A stretch of DNA of 64,000 nt from Blastomussa wellsi. Lineage: Eukaryota; Cnidaria; Anthozoa; Scleractinia; Plerogyridae. Where the stretch lies: positions 11,803,929 through 11,867,928 of the forward strand of contig OX393565.1 in the NCBI GenBank assembly GCA_947652115.1, read 5' to 3'. The notes under the pieces were generated by a model. It was not told where the DNA came from and did not search any database. It saw only the letters and a program-made list of their open reading frames with translations. Position 1 is the stretch's first letter. Each line of letters opens with the position of its first letter. Positions 29,599 through 39,359 of the stretch are shown one piece after another. Position numbers and translations under genes: made by a program.

Positions 29599-30279
29599 TC
29601 ACAGGTGTTGCAGTAGAAGGAGGACAGAACCAATCCCACCAACAATCCCAACAACCTGCACAACACCCACAACAGCAGATGTTGCGGCACTGGCGGCACC
29701 CACTATTCTATCTGTTTGCTCTCGAACAGCATTGCCGTTTTTTTCTATGCCCTCCAAGATTCCTTCGCTTTTTTCTTCCACTTCTTCTTCCAACCCCTGC
29801 AATCGTTCCCCAATCTCCTCCACATCTTCGTAGTGGCTTTCGTGGGTCTCTAGCAACAAATCCATATTTTTTTGCAGGTCCTGCACGCCGGCCAGGATCT
29901 GCGGCAGAAGAACATCCTGCCACTTTTTGGTTTCTGCGGGTTTTGCAGGCCATGCAGCCGCGGTTTATGCTGTTGCAGGCCTTGCAGCCGCTGTTTCGGT
30001 TGGTTTGGAGGTTTTTCCATCAAAAACACCTGCTTCTCTCCATATTCTGTACATCCTTGTTGTGCCAATTCCGAATTTCTTTTGTATCTCCCTGGCTGAT
30101 AGTTTTCCTCTTGCAGCGACAATTTCTCGAATTTCTTCGGGGGATTTATCTTCAGTTATTTGATACTTTTTTGACTTCAGAAATCCACAAAATTTAAATT
30201 TAAATAAACAATCATTTGGTACAGAAATGTTAGGAGCAAATAATGTAAGTAATTTTGATACAAGTCTAAGTTTCTCCAC
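29599..30279 (-). pseudogene. Helix-turn-helix plus coiled-coil gene whose linker contains minisatellite units
   Basis: One minus frame runs 227 codons from ATG 30279 with a single internal TAA at 29965-29967. Residues about 45-85 form a helix-turn-helix (SAREIQKKFGIGTTRMYRIW). Next comes a linker with TETAAARPATA and, past the stop, TAAAWPAKPAET, which are the minisatellite unit in minus orientation. After WQDVLLPQILAG a coiled coil follows (ERLQGLEEEVEEKSEG), and finally a hydrophobic, Ala/Gly/Val-rich C-terminus. The architecture suggests a Polinton-like element protein that binds DNA and oligomerises. I cannot name the family. The true start may be further in. Confidence 0.5.
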
Positions 30280-30790
30280 AAATAAAGATATCAGCCACTA
30301 TTTTGGACCGAAGGGTATGGATATAAAGGATTTTGAAATTGATATTAATTCAGATATAAACAAATTTACTTTTGTTATTGTCTTTGAGCATAAAAGTGGT
30401 GTAGGTAATTATTCTCAAATTGTTTTTCTTGATTCAGCAGGTCAACGAATATTAATATTTTTTTATAAATGATATGTTTATTGTTCTTTATAAAGATTTT
30501 CAAAATAATGTAAACTCAGCATATACAAGCAGTTATCATAATAAAAAATTAATGCTTTGGTTTTGTAAAAATAATAACACATAAATTTAATTTGAATGTG
30601 AATGGAGCTGAAGCAAGCAAAACTTTTAGATAAGATGACACTCCAATAACAAAAATAAATTTTTCTGATTGGATGTATAAAACTGAAAAAATAGCAATAT
30701 CATCAGATAAATTCTATGACATAGATGATGTGAAGCACCATCAAGTTCTACTCAATGAAATCCATAATGGAATTTATGTAAACTAATAAT
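30220..30790 (+). other. AT-rich segment with possible broken virus-like ORFs
   Basis: The segment is markedly AT-rich compared with 29500-30200. An ATG at 30227 opens 81 codons (ISHYFGPKGMDIKDF, FTFVIVFEHKSG, VFLDSAGQRILIFFYK) with beta-rich character. A second frame at about 30600-30786 contains NFSDWMYKTEKIAIS. I recognise no family; consistent composition with the next two entries suggests one AT-rich foreign insert. Confidence 0.35.
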
Positions 30791-30792
30791 AT

Positions 30793-31267
30793 ATGAAGCA
30801 GAAAGCGATTGACTTTAATCATATTTCTGAGAAATTAACATCTGAAGAGGTGGAGGAGTTGAAAGCGTATTATAAGACATAACATAAGAAATGTTGGTGT
30901 TATCAGAAAGCTTATAAGAAATATCGAAAATGGAAAATCATAAGCAGACGTTAGTTCTGTCTTATTTGCTGGTGGCGAAGTTGTGTCTTCAATTGCTACT
31001 AGCGGAATTGCTTTGATTGGAATCTCTACAATTGCTATCTTTATTCAAATTTACTTGAAGCATAAAAATATTGATAAAAAGATAAACACATGTAAATATG
31101 CATATCAATTAAATGAAATAAAGAATTGTCTTAGAACTGGCCAGTTTTCACGGGAAAACATTACTCTTGCAATGAGTCATAAAGATGATCTTATTATTGA
31201 CATTGCGCCTGTTGTTGAAAGATTCGAGACATATTATGATAGAATATTTAATGAAACAACTCTTTGA
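30793..31267 (+). pseudogene. Broken ORF with hydrophobic segment, possibly virus-like
   Basis: ATG 30793 gives a helical start (ISEKLTSEEVEELKAYYKT), a TAA near 30880, then HKKCWCYQKAYKKYRKW in phase. After a shift near 30945 comes a hydrophobic span (IATSGIALIGISTIAIFIQIYL) and KINTCKYAYQLNEIKNCL, stop at 31265-31267. The order of a CWCY-type Lys/Tyr-rich helix, a membrane segment and a CKYAY helix resembles hypothetical proteins I associate with cnidarian Polinton-like elements, but this is recollection of a pattern and not a family assignment. Confidence 0.4.
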
Positions 31268-31285
31268 GTGAAGAGCTTGAATTAA

Positions 31286-31867
31286 TCATTTGGTTCCACA
31301 TTTTATCATATTTTGTTTCGTCCTCTTACTTATTCTCTCATATTTTTCTCTGAATAATTCTTTGAATAAAGAATTGATGTGACTAAAGATCCTATAAAAT
31401 ACATATGAAAATTTAATGAATCTCCTTCTTTCTGGGAATAGCTCTCTGAATGCTTTTCCGAGAAATTTAAATGATGAATTAACTATATATTTCTCTTGGG
31501 TTGTTAAATATATGTGATTGTTATAACATATATTTAAGAGAGTATTATCTATATGATTGTTTCAATTATAAACTGATTTTCTACTCATTTTATACATATT
31601 CTGATAAAAACCTTCATAGTAATCATTTACCATATCATAACCCTGAATAAGACCACAATTTTAACATACATAAGTACCTTCATCATTCACAATTCTTTTA
31701 TTCTCACAACATTGATCTTCTTTCTTCTCACATTTATATTCTGGAACAGCTTCTAACATTTTAAGATACAAATTATCCCAATCTGTCTCCATAATTTTCC
31801 TCTCACATTTATATTCTGGAAAAGCTTCTAACATTTTAAGATACAAATTATCCAAATCTGTCTCCAT
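31286..31867 (-). pseudogene. Putative zinc-ribbon transcription factor (TFIIB/VLTF3-like), two stops
   Basis: A single minus phase spans 194 codons from ATG 31867 to TGA 31286-31288, interrupted only by TAA 31661-31663 and TGA 31562-31564. The N-terminus is a 25-residue block beginning METD.DNLYLKMLEA present twice in tandem. It is followed by CCENKRIVNDEGTYVC then, past the stop, NCG, a CC...CxxC zinc-ribbon pattern with the stop inside the second pair. A YKMSRKSVY box and a helical C-terminus (KFLGKAFRELFPERRR) follow. This resembles viral late transcription factor 3 or TFIIB zinc ribbons of large DNA viruses and virus-like elements. Family call is tentative; two point nonsense changes show it is dead. 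Confidence 0.45.
31718..31867. repeat. 75-bp tandem duplication inside the zinc-ribbon ORF
   Basis: Two adjacent 75-bp copies (31793-31867 and 31718-31792) with few differences. The length is a multiple of three, so the frame is kept and 25 residues are doubled. Confidence 0.85.
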
Positions 31868-31869
31868 AA

Positions 31870-32305
31870 GATATACTTAGATAAAAAATTAACTTATGCG
31901 TAAGCAGACATTCTCATAAAACTGGAAGTTAATTTGTCATCTAAAAAATCAACTTACGCATAAGCAGGCATTCTAGCAGCCATGCTCAGAAAACCGGAAG
32001 TTGCTTTGTATAGTGACTTTTCTCGTAATTGCCGGCTTCGTGACTTTTTCTGAACTGACTCTGAATTGCAAGTTTTTAACGATTGAGGGACTGTGTGGGT
32101 GGGATTTTTGTTAATAGAGGCGCTGTGATGAAAACATCAATTCATATACTACTTTAGTCTCGTTTAATATAATCAACCTTCGGAGAGGAACAAAGTGTAT
32201 ATCTTACGAAATTTTATTAAATAACAGTCTTACTTGCTTTTAACTTTGATGGTTAACCATGGTTGGGTAATCGTTCTTATTTACAAATATTTGTTAATTT
32301 CTTAA
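31870..32305. other. AT-rich spacer with a two-copy CTTATGCGTAAGCAG repeat
   Basis: AACTTATGCGTAAGCAGACATTCT at about 31890 and AACTTACGCATAAGCAGGCATTCT at about 31950 form an imperfect direct repeat. No gene seen. Confidence 0.5.
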
Positions 32306-32455
32306 TGAGATTTTCAATAATCAGAGTTAACTGGGAGATCTGCTGTTGGCCAGCGGATGATCTTTGTGGGCATGCGTAGTTTTTGCCATTGCTGTACAGT
32401 TTCGCCCTCGTGGTTTTGCTTTGCCCAGCTTTGTTGCTTTGCCTTGGGGTTTGCC
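32306..32455 (+). repeat. DIRS split direct repeat A1
   Basis: TGAGATTTTCAATAA...GGGAGATCTGCTGTTGGCC...TTTGCCTTGGGGTTTGCC; about 93 percent identical to 37070-37219. Confidence 0.88.
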
Positions 32456-32779
32456 AAATTTACACCGCCTTTTCGCCGGTTTAGTTGTCTGCTGCTAGTT
32501 CAAGAGTGCTCTGGTGCCTTTTTCCTTCCGTGTTTGTTTCAGTCCGTTGCATTCTCGTGGGCTGTCATGCCTCCTTGACGTACCAGAAATAGCTTGGACA
32601 GCTCGGTGCCCGCAGTGTCTTTGGCTCCAGCATCTACCATTTTCGGTCACGACTAATTCCATTTTGACATCTGTGCAAGCGTCTGGTTTTCCTGCTGGTA
32701 CTTCGATATCGCCAGAATTTTTAGCCTCAGTGATTCAGGCCATCCAAACTCCGAATTTCAGCTATCGTTCAACAGTCGT

Positions 32780-33880
32780 TGTCTGCGGTGGTCGGCGCCA
32801 TTTCAGTTTCTCAAGGCCTTCCCGCCATCGCCGCTCAAGGTTCTTCCCTTGCTACTCGTGCGGTACACTTGGACGCATGTGGTTTGCCTCAACCATGGTC
32901 CTCGGCAACTGCATCGGGTTTTCAGCCTTCGGTTCCTGCCAGGTTTCTGCCATGGAATTCTTCGACTAGTACTCCACCAGTGCCAGTGGCTTTGCAAGCG
33001 AGCGTATCAACTACAGGTATGTTGTCATCTCTTGTCGTCCATCTTTTGTTCCAGTATTTTCCTCGACTACCTTGTCTTCCATAGCACCTCGTTCGTCTAT
33101 GGTTGACAGTCTATCAGCTACAGTTAATTCTGTCTTTGCTTCCCAACCCATTGTAAGTCATTCGGCGGTTCCCTCGCTGACAGCCTTGCCTCTTCAACAG
33201 CCATTCGTGGTTGGCCCCGGCTACTCTCCAGTGCCTTTTAAGGTTGTTTCTCAAATCACAGCGGGAAAGTTCTTGAATCTGGAAGATTTATTTGCAGAAA
33301 ACATTACCGTTACCAAGCAAGAACCGCAACTTTGGTTCAATGGCCATTTGGTGTTGTCTCACACACCCAAAAACGGAAGCGTCTGATTACGGACATTGCG
33401 TCGTTTATGGAAGCCTTTTCTATTATTTATCTCATTCTTTGCTCGTCTTTCCCCATCATTGGAGACTACCACAGTATTTAGTTTTACTCAGCTCGATTAG
33501 CTTTTTAGTTATTCTGAGTAAGCGTTACCTATTTTTGTATCAATATATTGTTGTGAATTATGTTTAACTTTTCTTAATTTGGTAATAAAGCTTGTTGTTG
33601 TTTACAAGCTTCTAATACTTCGAACATATCGTCAGTTTAGCGGGTTTTGTTGGCTGGATTATGACCGGGCTTTCAGGGAGCACGCGGCTGCAGAAAGTCA
33701 CTGATTGGTCTCGGATGGATGTTCAGCTTTTCAACTACCACACAGCTGGCGCTCAAGTTCATACTCGCCCAGCCTCATCCAATGTTGTTTCTTCCCAGGC
33801 AGAGGCCTCTGGCAATGCTTCTAGTAAAGTCATTTGCCATTCATTTTATACTTGGTTGAGATATACCTGTAACTTTTAAA
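32780..33880 (+). pseudogene. gag: DIRS gag-like region, broken
   Basis: The coherent part reads PFVVGPGYSPVPFKVV, ITAGKFLNLEDL and EPQLWFNGHLVLS (33190-33370). It then shifts frame to ITDIASFMEAFSI and, after an interruption of about 110 bp at 33480-33590, LRTYRQFSGFCWLDYDRAFREHAA. These blocks match the capsid-like ORF of DIRS elements. At least two frameshifts and one insertion. Upstream Pro/Ser-rich sequence (32780-33080) is probably its variable N-terminus. Confidence 0.65.
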
Positions 33881-33889
33881 TCAGCAAGA

Positions 33890-35240
33890 AGAAATAAATT
33901 GTCTGCTTACCAACATTCCGGAGTGATCGACGTGTATTTAGCTAACGAGGTCAGGCTTGGCCATGTTGTGGGTCCTTATGATGCCCCACCAGTGCAAAAC
34001 CTTCACATTAGCAGTTTTGGGGTGATTCCTAAGAAAGGGCAGCCGGGCAAATGGCGCGTTATCATGGACCTGTCCTCTCCGCAAGGCCACAGTGTCAATG
34101 TTGGAATTGATCCAGAATCCTGGCATCTCCAGTACATCAAAATGGATGACATTATTAAGATGGTTTCTAAATTTGGTGTTCCAGATCACCTGATCCAGGT
34201 CTTAGGCCGTTGGAAAAGTGACGCTTATAAACAATATTTAGAACCTCGCCGGATCTTATAACTTGCGCAGCTAAATCATTGGTGGAATAGTTTGGTGAGT
34301 GTTGATTAATTTATTTCCTTCTGCATCTTTTGTGCTTTTTGCTTCCATTAGTGCATTTGCTTGCTTGCTTGCTTGGTAGCCCATTTTTGTTGCCGTTTGT
34401 TTTTCTGCCTGCTTGATTTTTCAACAGGGAGTGTTAATTCCTTGCTGTTGCCCATTGCCCTCTTGCCGGTTAGCATTATCTGACCGTCTTGCCTTGCTTG
34501 GAGGGGGTGCCTCCCCGCCGTTACATACTTGGAGTTTAATTGTTTGGAGGGTCAGCCTCCATGGCTGCCTCCCATCGGGTCCTCCTTTCTCCAAGCACTT
34601 ACATCTGTCTTGGAGTTCCTTTACCTTGGAGGTGACGCATGGGAGGTTGCCATGGTTACCCCCTCTTTATTTGCCTTTGGACCACACTTGTTTGCTCATT
34701 GCATGCATTGCTCTCAATTGGCACCTAACCTCCATTTTGTTGGAATTGATCCAGAATCCTGGCATCTCCAGTACATCAAAATGGATGACATTATTAAGAT
34801 GGTTTCTAAATTTGGGCCAGGTGCCCTCATGGCTAAATACCGGAATATTGCTATTCTTCCTCTGGATCGCCACCTATTGGGCCTGAAGTGGGGCAATGCT
34901 TATTACATAGATCTCGCCTTGCCATTTGGTCTTCGTTCAGCTCTGGCTATAATCAACTCGGTTGCAGAATTGGTCGAGTGGATTCTGGTCCATAACTATG
35001 GCATCGAGGACTTGTTGCATTATTTAGATGATTACAGCAGCTCAGATTGCACGCCTTTTAGCTGATAAGTTTTGTGCCTTGCAAGAGCCTCTCTCCCATT
35101 GGTCAACCCACAAAGGCTGTGCGAAAAAAGATCTTCAATCATTGATTGGTCGGTTGCATCATGCCTGCATGGTGGTCTGGCCAGGTCGCACCTTCCTTCG
35201 TCGGATGATTGATTTATTCTCATCCAATACGTCTTAATGT
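33890..35240 (+). pseudogene. DIRS reverse transcriptase, interrupted by a duplicated element end
   Basis: The first part has DVYLANEVRLGHVVGP, SSFGVIPKKGQPGKWR and IMDLSSPQGHSVN (33900-34175). The frame then jumps into a recombinase C-terminus and element end. RT resumes at 34738 by repeating IDPESWHLQYIKMDD and continues with YIDLALPFGLRSA, LLHYLDDY (YLDD catalytic box, about 35010-35035) and, in another frame, SLIGRLHHACMVVWPGR. RT of this class copies element RNA. The 75-bp repetition at the resumption point (34101-34175 and 34738-34815) marks a duplication or recombination junction. Confidence 0.78.
34177..34737 (+). repeat. Internal extra B-type repeat with recombinase C-terminus
   Basis: About 560 bp nearly identical to 36490-37044. 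It begins at TTCCAGATCACCTGATCCAG, encodes LIQVLGRWKSDAYKQYLEP with the catalytic tyrosine region, and includes the 3' untranslated end. Its position inside RT shows two element copies fused in tandem, the first with an RT-to-YR deletion. Confidence 0.88.
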
Positions 35241-35376
35241 TTTTAAATCCAGATTGAAAACTCATCTCTTTAGACTTGCTTTCAATTGATTTTTTGTTTT
35301 AGTGCTATTGTTAGTTAGATATTTATTAGATTGTAAAGCGATATAGAGCTTTTGTATATACCGCTATAGAAATAAA

Positions 35377-35408
<32 letters not shown>
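35237..35408 (+). mobile_element. 5'-truncated LINE tail inserted in the DIRS element
   Basis: A terminal coding tail NVFKSRLKTHLFRLAFN-stop is followed by a 3' untranslated hairpin (GCGATATAGAGC...ACCGCTATAG) and a (TTA)n tail at 35382-35406. The DIRS frame resumes with EFRKDLAWW. An AATGT motif flanks both sides. Confidence 0.72.
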
Positions 35409-35409
<1 letters not shown>

Positions 35410-35412
<3 letters not shown>

Positions 35413-35936
35413 GAGTTTAGAAAGGACTTGGCCTGGTGGGTAGAATTTTTTGGTCAGTGGAATGGAATATCCTTTTTCCCACCCTTGAACCTCTGCCTGA
35501 CTTTGCTGTTTGTTCTGATGTATCTGGTGCTATTGGTTATGGCGCTCTTATGGACAACGAATGGTTCAATGGTCAGTGGGCTACCTCCCAATTTCTACTG
35601 TCTACTGCTTACAAGGAACTTTTTCCTGTTGTTTTGGCAGCCCATGTTTGCCCAGCCCATATTTTGTTTCACGTCGATAACGAAGCTGTTGTTCACATTC
35701 TTAACTCACAGACATCTCCAGACCCAAACATTATGCATTTGTTGCGATGTTTACTCAAAGCTGCCGCCTGCTGCAGTTTTACGTTTGCTGCAATTCATGT
35801 TCCAGGAGGAAATAACAACATAGCTGACGCCTTGTCTTGCTTCAATTTTCTCTTTTGTTCTCAAGTGCCACAAGCCAAGATGTTTCCAGTTCTCATCCCT
35901 CAACAGCTCTTAGCCCAGCTTTCCATAGTAATTTAG
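35410..35936 (+). pseudogene. DIRS RNase H domain
   Basis: Blocks EFRKDLAWWVEFF, AVCSDVSGAIGYGAL (catalytic Asp), AYKELFPVVLAAH, HVDNEAVVHILNS and HVPGGNNNIADALS give the DIRS RNase H fold order. One frame change lies near the start (35430). The downstream end grades into the recombinase without a clear boundary. Confidence 0.75.
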
Positions 35937-36570
35937 AAGCTCGCTGCCTCTCGTTCATGTACCCTGACCCCTTGGAGAACTGCCATAGGCTTCAAAGAGT
36001 TGTTAGAGGAATCAAGCGTTCTCAGGGGGCCTTACCGTCCAAGCCACGTCTACCAGTCTCTAGTAGCATTCTTCGCATAATTTACTCCACCCTTGGTCTC
36101 AGTTCTTTTGACCATGTTACCAGTATGTTTTGGGCCTCCTGTCTATTGGTTTACTTTGGTTTTTTGCGGTCTGCCGAGTTTACTCTCCCCAGCTTATCAG
36201 CCTTCAACCCAAGCCTCCATTCGTCTGTGTCTTATGTCTCTGTTCCCCTAAATCCCTCTTGCCTTCAAGTTTTTATCAAAAAAACCGACCCCTTCCGAGA
36301 AGGGTATAACTTTTTGATTGGACTGGGTTCGCCATCTTTGTGCGCTGTCCAAGCAGTCGTCTCCTATTTGGCGCATCGCCGTCACCGTCCTGGCCCCTTG
36401 TTCCTTTTAGAAAATGGTCTTCCGCTAACTCACTCAATGGTCAGACAGGTTAAGAGCCATTCTCCTTTGCGCTGGTCTCCTGCGCTGGTGTTCCAGATCA
36501 CCTGATCCAGGTCTTAGGCCGTTGGAAAAGTGACGCTTATAAACAATATTTAGAACCTCGCCGGATCTTA
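35930..36570 (+). pseudogene. DIRS tyrosine recombinase, active-site region shortened
   Basis: The frame shows RVVRGIKRSQGALPSKPR, LLVYFGFLRSAEFT (first catalytic Arg in RSAE), VFIKKTDPFREG and GPLFLLENGLPLT, then SHSPLRW. The normal H-x-x-R segment after this is shortened, and a frameshift leads to GVPDHLIQVLGRWKSDAYKQYLEP, which holds the distal His/Trp and the tyrosine nucleophile. The enzyme would have inserted circular cDNA. The shortened active-site region and the shift make it inactive. Confidence 0.75.
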
Positions 36571-37044
36571 TAACTTGCGCAGCTAAATCATTGGTGGAAT
36601 AGTTTGGTGAGTGTTGATTAATTTATTTCCTTCTGCATCTTTTGTGCTTTTTGCTTCCATTAGTGCATTTGCTTGCTTGGTAGCCCATTTTTGTTGCCGT
36701 TTGTTTTTCTGCCTGCTTGATTTTTCAACAGGGAGTGTTAATTCCTTGCTGTTGCCCATTGCCCTCTTGCCGGTTAGCATTATCTGACCGTCTTGCCTTG
36801 CTTGGAGGGGGTGCCTCCCCGCCGTTACATACTTGGAGTTTAATTGTTTGGAGGGTCAGCCTCCATGGCTGCCTCCCATCGGGTCCTCCTTTCTCCAAGC
36901 ACTTACATCTGTCTTGGAGTTCCTTTACCTTGGAGGTGACGCATGGGAGGTTGCCATGGTTACCCCCTCTTTATTTGCCTTTGGACCACACTTGTTTGCT
37001 CATTGCATGCATTGCTCTCAATTGGCACCTAACCTCCATTTTGT
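36490..37044 (+). repeat. DIRS repeat B1 (with recombinase C-terminus)
   Basis: Near-identical to 34177-34737. The part at 36932-37030 recurs once more as B2 at 37313-37404. Confidence 0.85.
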
Positions 37045-37069
37045 AATTTGCTATTATCGACAAGTTAAA

Positions 37070-37219
37070 TGAGATTTTCAATAAAAAGAGTTAACTGGGA
37101 GATCTGCTGTTGGCCAACGGATGATCTTTGTGGGCATGCATAGTTTTTGCCATTGCTGTGCAGTTTCGCCCTCGTGGTTTTGCTTTGCCTAGTTTTGTTG
37201 CTTTGCTTTGGGGTTTGCC
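37070..37219 (+). repeat. DIRS split direct repeat A2
   Basis: Near copy of 32306-32455, placed between B1 and B2. Confidence 0.88.
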
Positions 37220-37312
37220 CCCTCCCACCCACCTTTTGGTTCATGGTGGGTTCCTGTGTCTAGGTAAGTATACTTATTCTCCACTGAGAACTCCGTGTGA
37301 CAGGTGCCAGGA

Positions 37313-37404
37313 GGAGGTGACCCGTGGGAGGTTGCCATGGTTACCCCCTCTTTATTTGCCTTTTGACCATACTTGTTTGCTCATTGCCTGCGTTGCTCTC
37401 AATT
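37313..37404 (+). repeat. DIRS split direct repeat B2 (partial)
   Basis: GGAGGTGACCCGTGGGAGGTTGCC...CTCTCAATTGGC matches B1 from 36932 with a few changes. Confidence 0.8.
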
Positions 37405-37650
37405 GGCTGCTATTTCCTTAACAATGCAACAAACAATGTTCATTATCTTGGACTGCTTATGTAGAACCTCCTCAAACCTCGTAAACGGACAAAGTGCACG
37501 ATGCAACCCACGCGGAATCCTTTTCCTACGCAAAACGGATACTTCTATGGCGATTCATCTGGGGTCGATTGACGACTTAACTAAGTTAAGACTGCGTGAA
37601 CAACCTGAGGCTCGAACAGAGGATCCTTGCAGCTAAGTTAAACTTCTGTC

Positions 37651-38955
37651 ATGTTTTACACTGATACTACTATGAAAGGCAGGAGCAGAAGTACAGTGAA
37701 ATCTATTAGATCTACATTGAAGATTTTACCATATTATAGTTATTCTGGATGTTTGGCAGAAATTCATGGCCAGTTTAATAGTTCACTGTCGACCACATGT
37801 AAAACTAAAAAAGAATTAGAGAAGCTTACCAGCTTATATGACTTAGATTTGTTTTCCTTAAACACAACCTTAGATTATAATTTGAACCCAGTTGATTACT
37901 CCTCTAACAAAATATCTAGTCGATATTTCTCCCCCCATAGTTTTAAGGAAATGAAAACGCAGCTGTCAAAAGATGAAGCTACCACTAGCTTTTCTGTATT
38001 CCATAACAACATAGTTAGCCTGAATCGTAACCTGGAAAATCTTCAAACTCAACTATTGCATGAACTAGATTTTCATTTTAATGTCATCGGTGTCACTGAA
38101 ACAAACATCACCAATGCAAATTCACAATTGTGCACAGTACATATACCTGGCTACGTATTTGAATATGTTCCAACACCTCTGGCGTCTGGGGGTGTTGGAA
38201 TGTTCACTGATGAGTCACTTAGTTATCATGTTTTAGAAAGGACCTCCAATGAAGCTTTTCAAGTATTGTGGGCTGAGTTTTCCTTTAAGAATACAAAAAA
38301 TGTTATTTGTGGAATCTTTTATAGACAGCATAACTCACCTGAAATCTTTCAATCATATTTTGATGAGACTATTGAAAAACTTGCGTCCTCTGGGAAACAT
38401 ATTGACCTTTTAAAATGTGTATCATCTTTGTATAGTCACGACTTTTTGACTTCCTTTCAAAGTTGTTTTCTCATTCCCACAATTGATAAACCAACACGTG
38501 TCCGCTCTACCTCTGCCGCCCTAATTGACAACATCTTTATTAACAATCCTGATCAAGTTATTCTGAAGTCTATGAGGGATAAAATCAAAATAAAAAAATC
38601 GAAAGTGCGGGACTTTTCTAGATTTTCTAGGGACAGTTTCGACGCTGATCTGTCTAATGTGGACTGGAATGCACTCTTAGACAAAAAACCGTGTGACATG
38701 GATAATTTATTTTCTTCTTCACCTATGAAAACAATTTCAAACCGTAAAGCAAAGCAGCTCTCCAAACCATGGATTACCAAAGGTATAAGAATTTCCATTA
38801 AAGTTAAAAATAAGTTGTATGAGTCTGGTGACACTGCCAACTACAAAATTTACAGGAACAAAATTTGTACCTTAATGCGTTCAAGTAAACAGCAATATTA
38901 TTCTAAACTTTTTAATGACAACCTAACTAATATGAAAAAACTTGGGAGGGAATAA
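37651..38955 (+). pseudogene. LINE endonuclease and linker region with internal deletions
   Basis: A 434-codon frame contains an APE-type endonuclease beginning SFSVFHNNIVSLNRNL, with DFHFNVIGVTETNI (catalytic Glu in TETN) and CGIFYRQHNSP. The following segment should hold the GDFN box, but KLASSGKHI joins directly to DLLKCVSS, so Asp-Asn are deleted. A second in-frame deletion joins NNPDQVILKS to MRDKIKIKK and removes the SDH box. The linker (SKPWITKGIRISIKVKNKLY) is normal. Both deletions keep the frame, giving a deceptive long ORF without catalytic residues. Confidence 0.8.
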
Positions 38956-39241
38956 ACGATGTACTTGCCCGTAAATTAAAGAACACAAAACCTATTACTT
39001 TAATTGTAAAATTCATTAATAATTCAAAAGGAGTAGATCCAATGCAAAGGTACTATTTAGGTCACATGAATGCTCTGTAAACCCCAATACAAATCAAGAG
39101 TAGAATTAACTTTTGATACAAACTCCTGCTCAGCTGATTAGTATTTATTAACTTTTGATACAGATCTTTACTAATTAAAATGCAAAGCACAATGGAATCG
39201 AATAACAATACTTTGCATTCAATTTATTGTTTTCATTTCAC

Positions 39242-39312
39242 AAGTAGGATAAAATATTCGCGTCCGATCTGTATGGGCGTTTACAATGGCTCGCCTATCG
39301 GCTCGCCATTGT

Positions 39313-39354
<42 letters not shown>
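39242..39354. mobile_element. Hairpin MITE, arms about 45-50 bp
   Basis: The arms GATCTGTATGGGCGTTTACAA... and its complement are perfect over 25 bp (to 39290 and from 39305) and continue outward imperfectly through TAGATAAAATAT. The loop is about 14 bp. The flanking AT-rich sequence from 39070 may belong to the same insertion in the LINE linker. Confidence 0.8.
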
Positions 39355-39355
<1 letters not shown>

Positions 39356-39359
39356 AAAG

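Larger units (their letters stand above)
32306..37404 (+). mobile_element. PAT-like DIRS (tyrosine-recombinase) retrotransposon with split direct repeats, degenerate
   Basis: Order is A1 (32306-32455), gag-like region, RT/RNase H, tyrosine recombinase, B1 (36510-37044), A2 (37070-37219), B2 (37313-37404). Split direct repeats A1-ORFs-B1-A2-B2 are the signature of PAT-type DIRS elements, which integrate through a circular intermediate by tyrosine recombinase without target duplication. The copy is badly rearranged: an extra B-type block with a recombinase C-terminus sits inside RT (34177-34737), a LINE tail is inserted at about 35237-35408, and several frames are broken. Confidence 0.8.

Noticed and set aside
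28105..29616. 503-codon plus frame starting in the 3' LTR
   Set aside because: It joins LTR sequence to minisatellite units and non-repeat flank; composition is repeat-driven.
34529..34740. Leucine/proline-rich frame between the DIRS pieces
   Set aside because: It translates the repeated 3' untranslated B block; the true RT coding resumes only at 34738.
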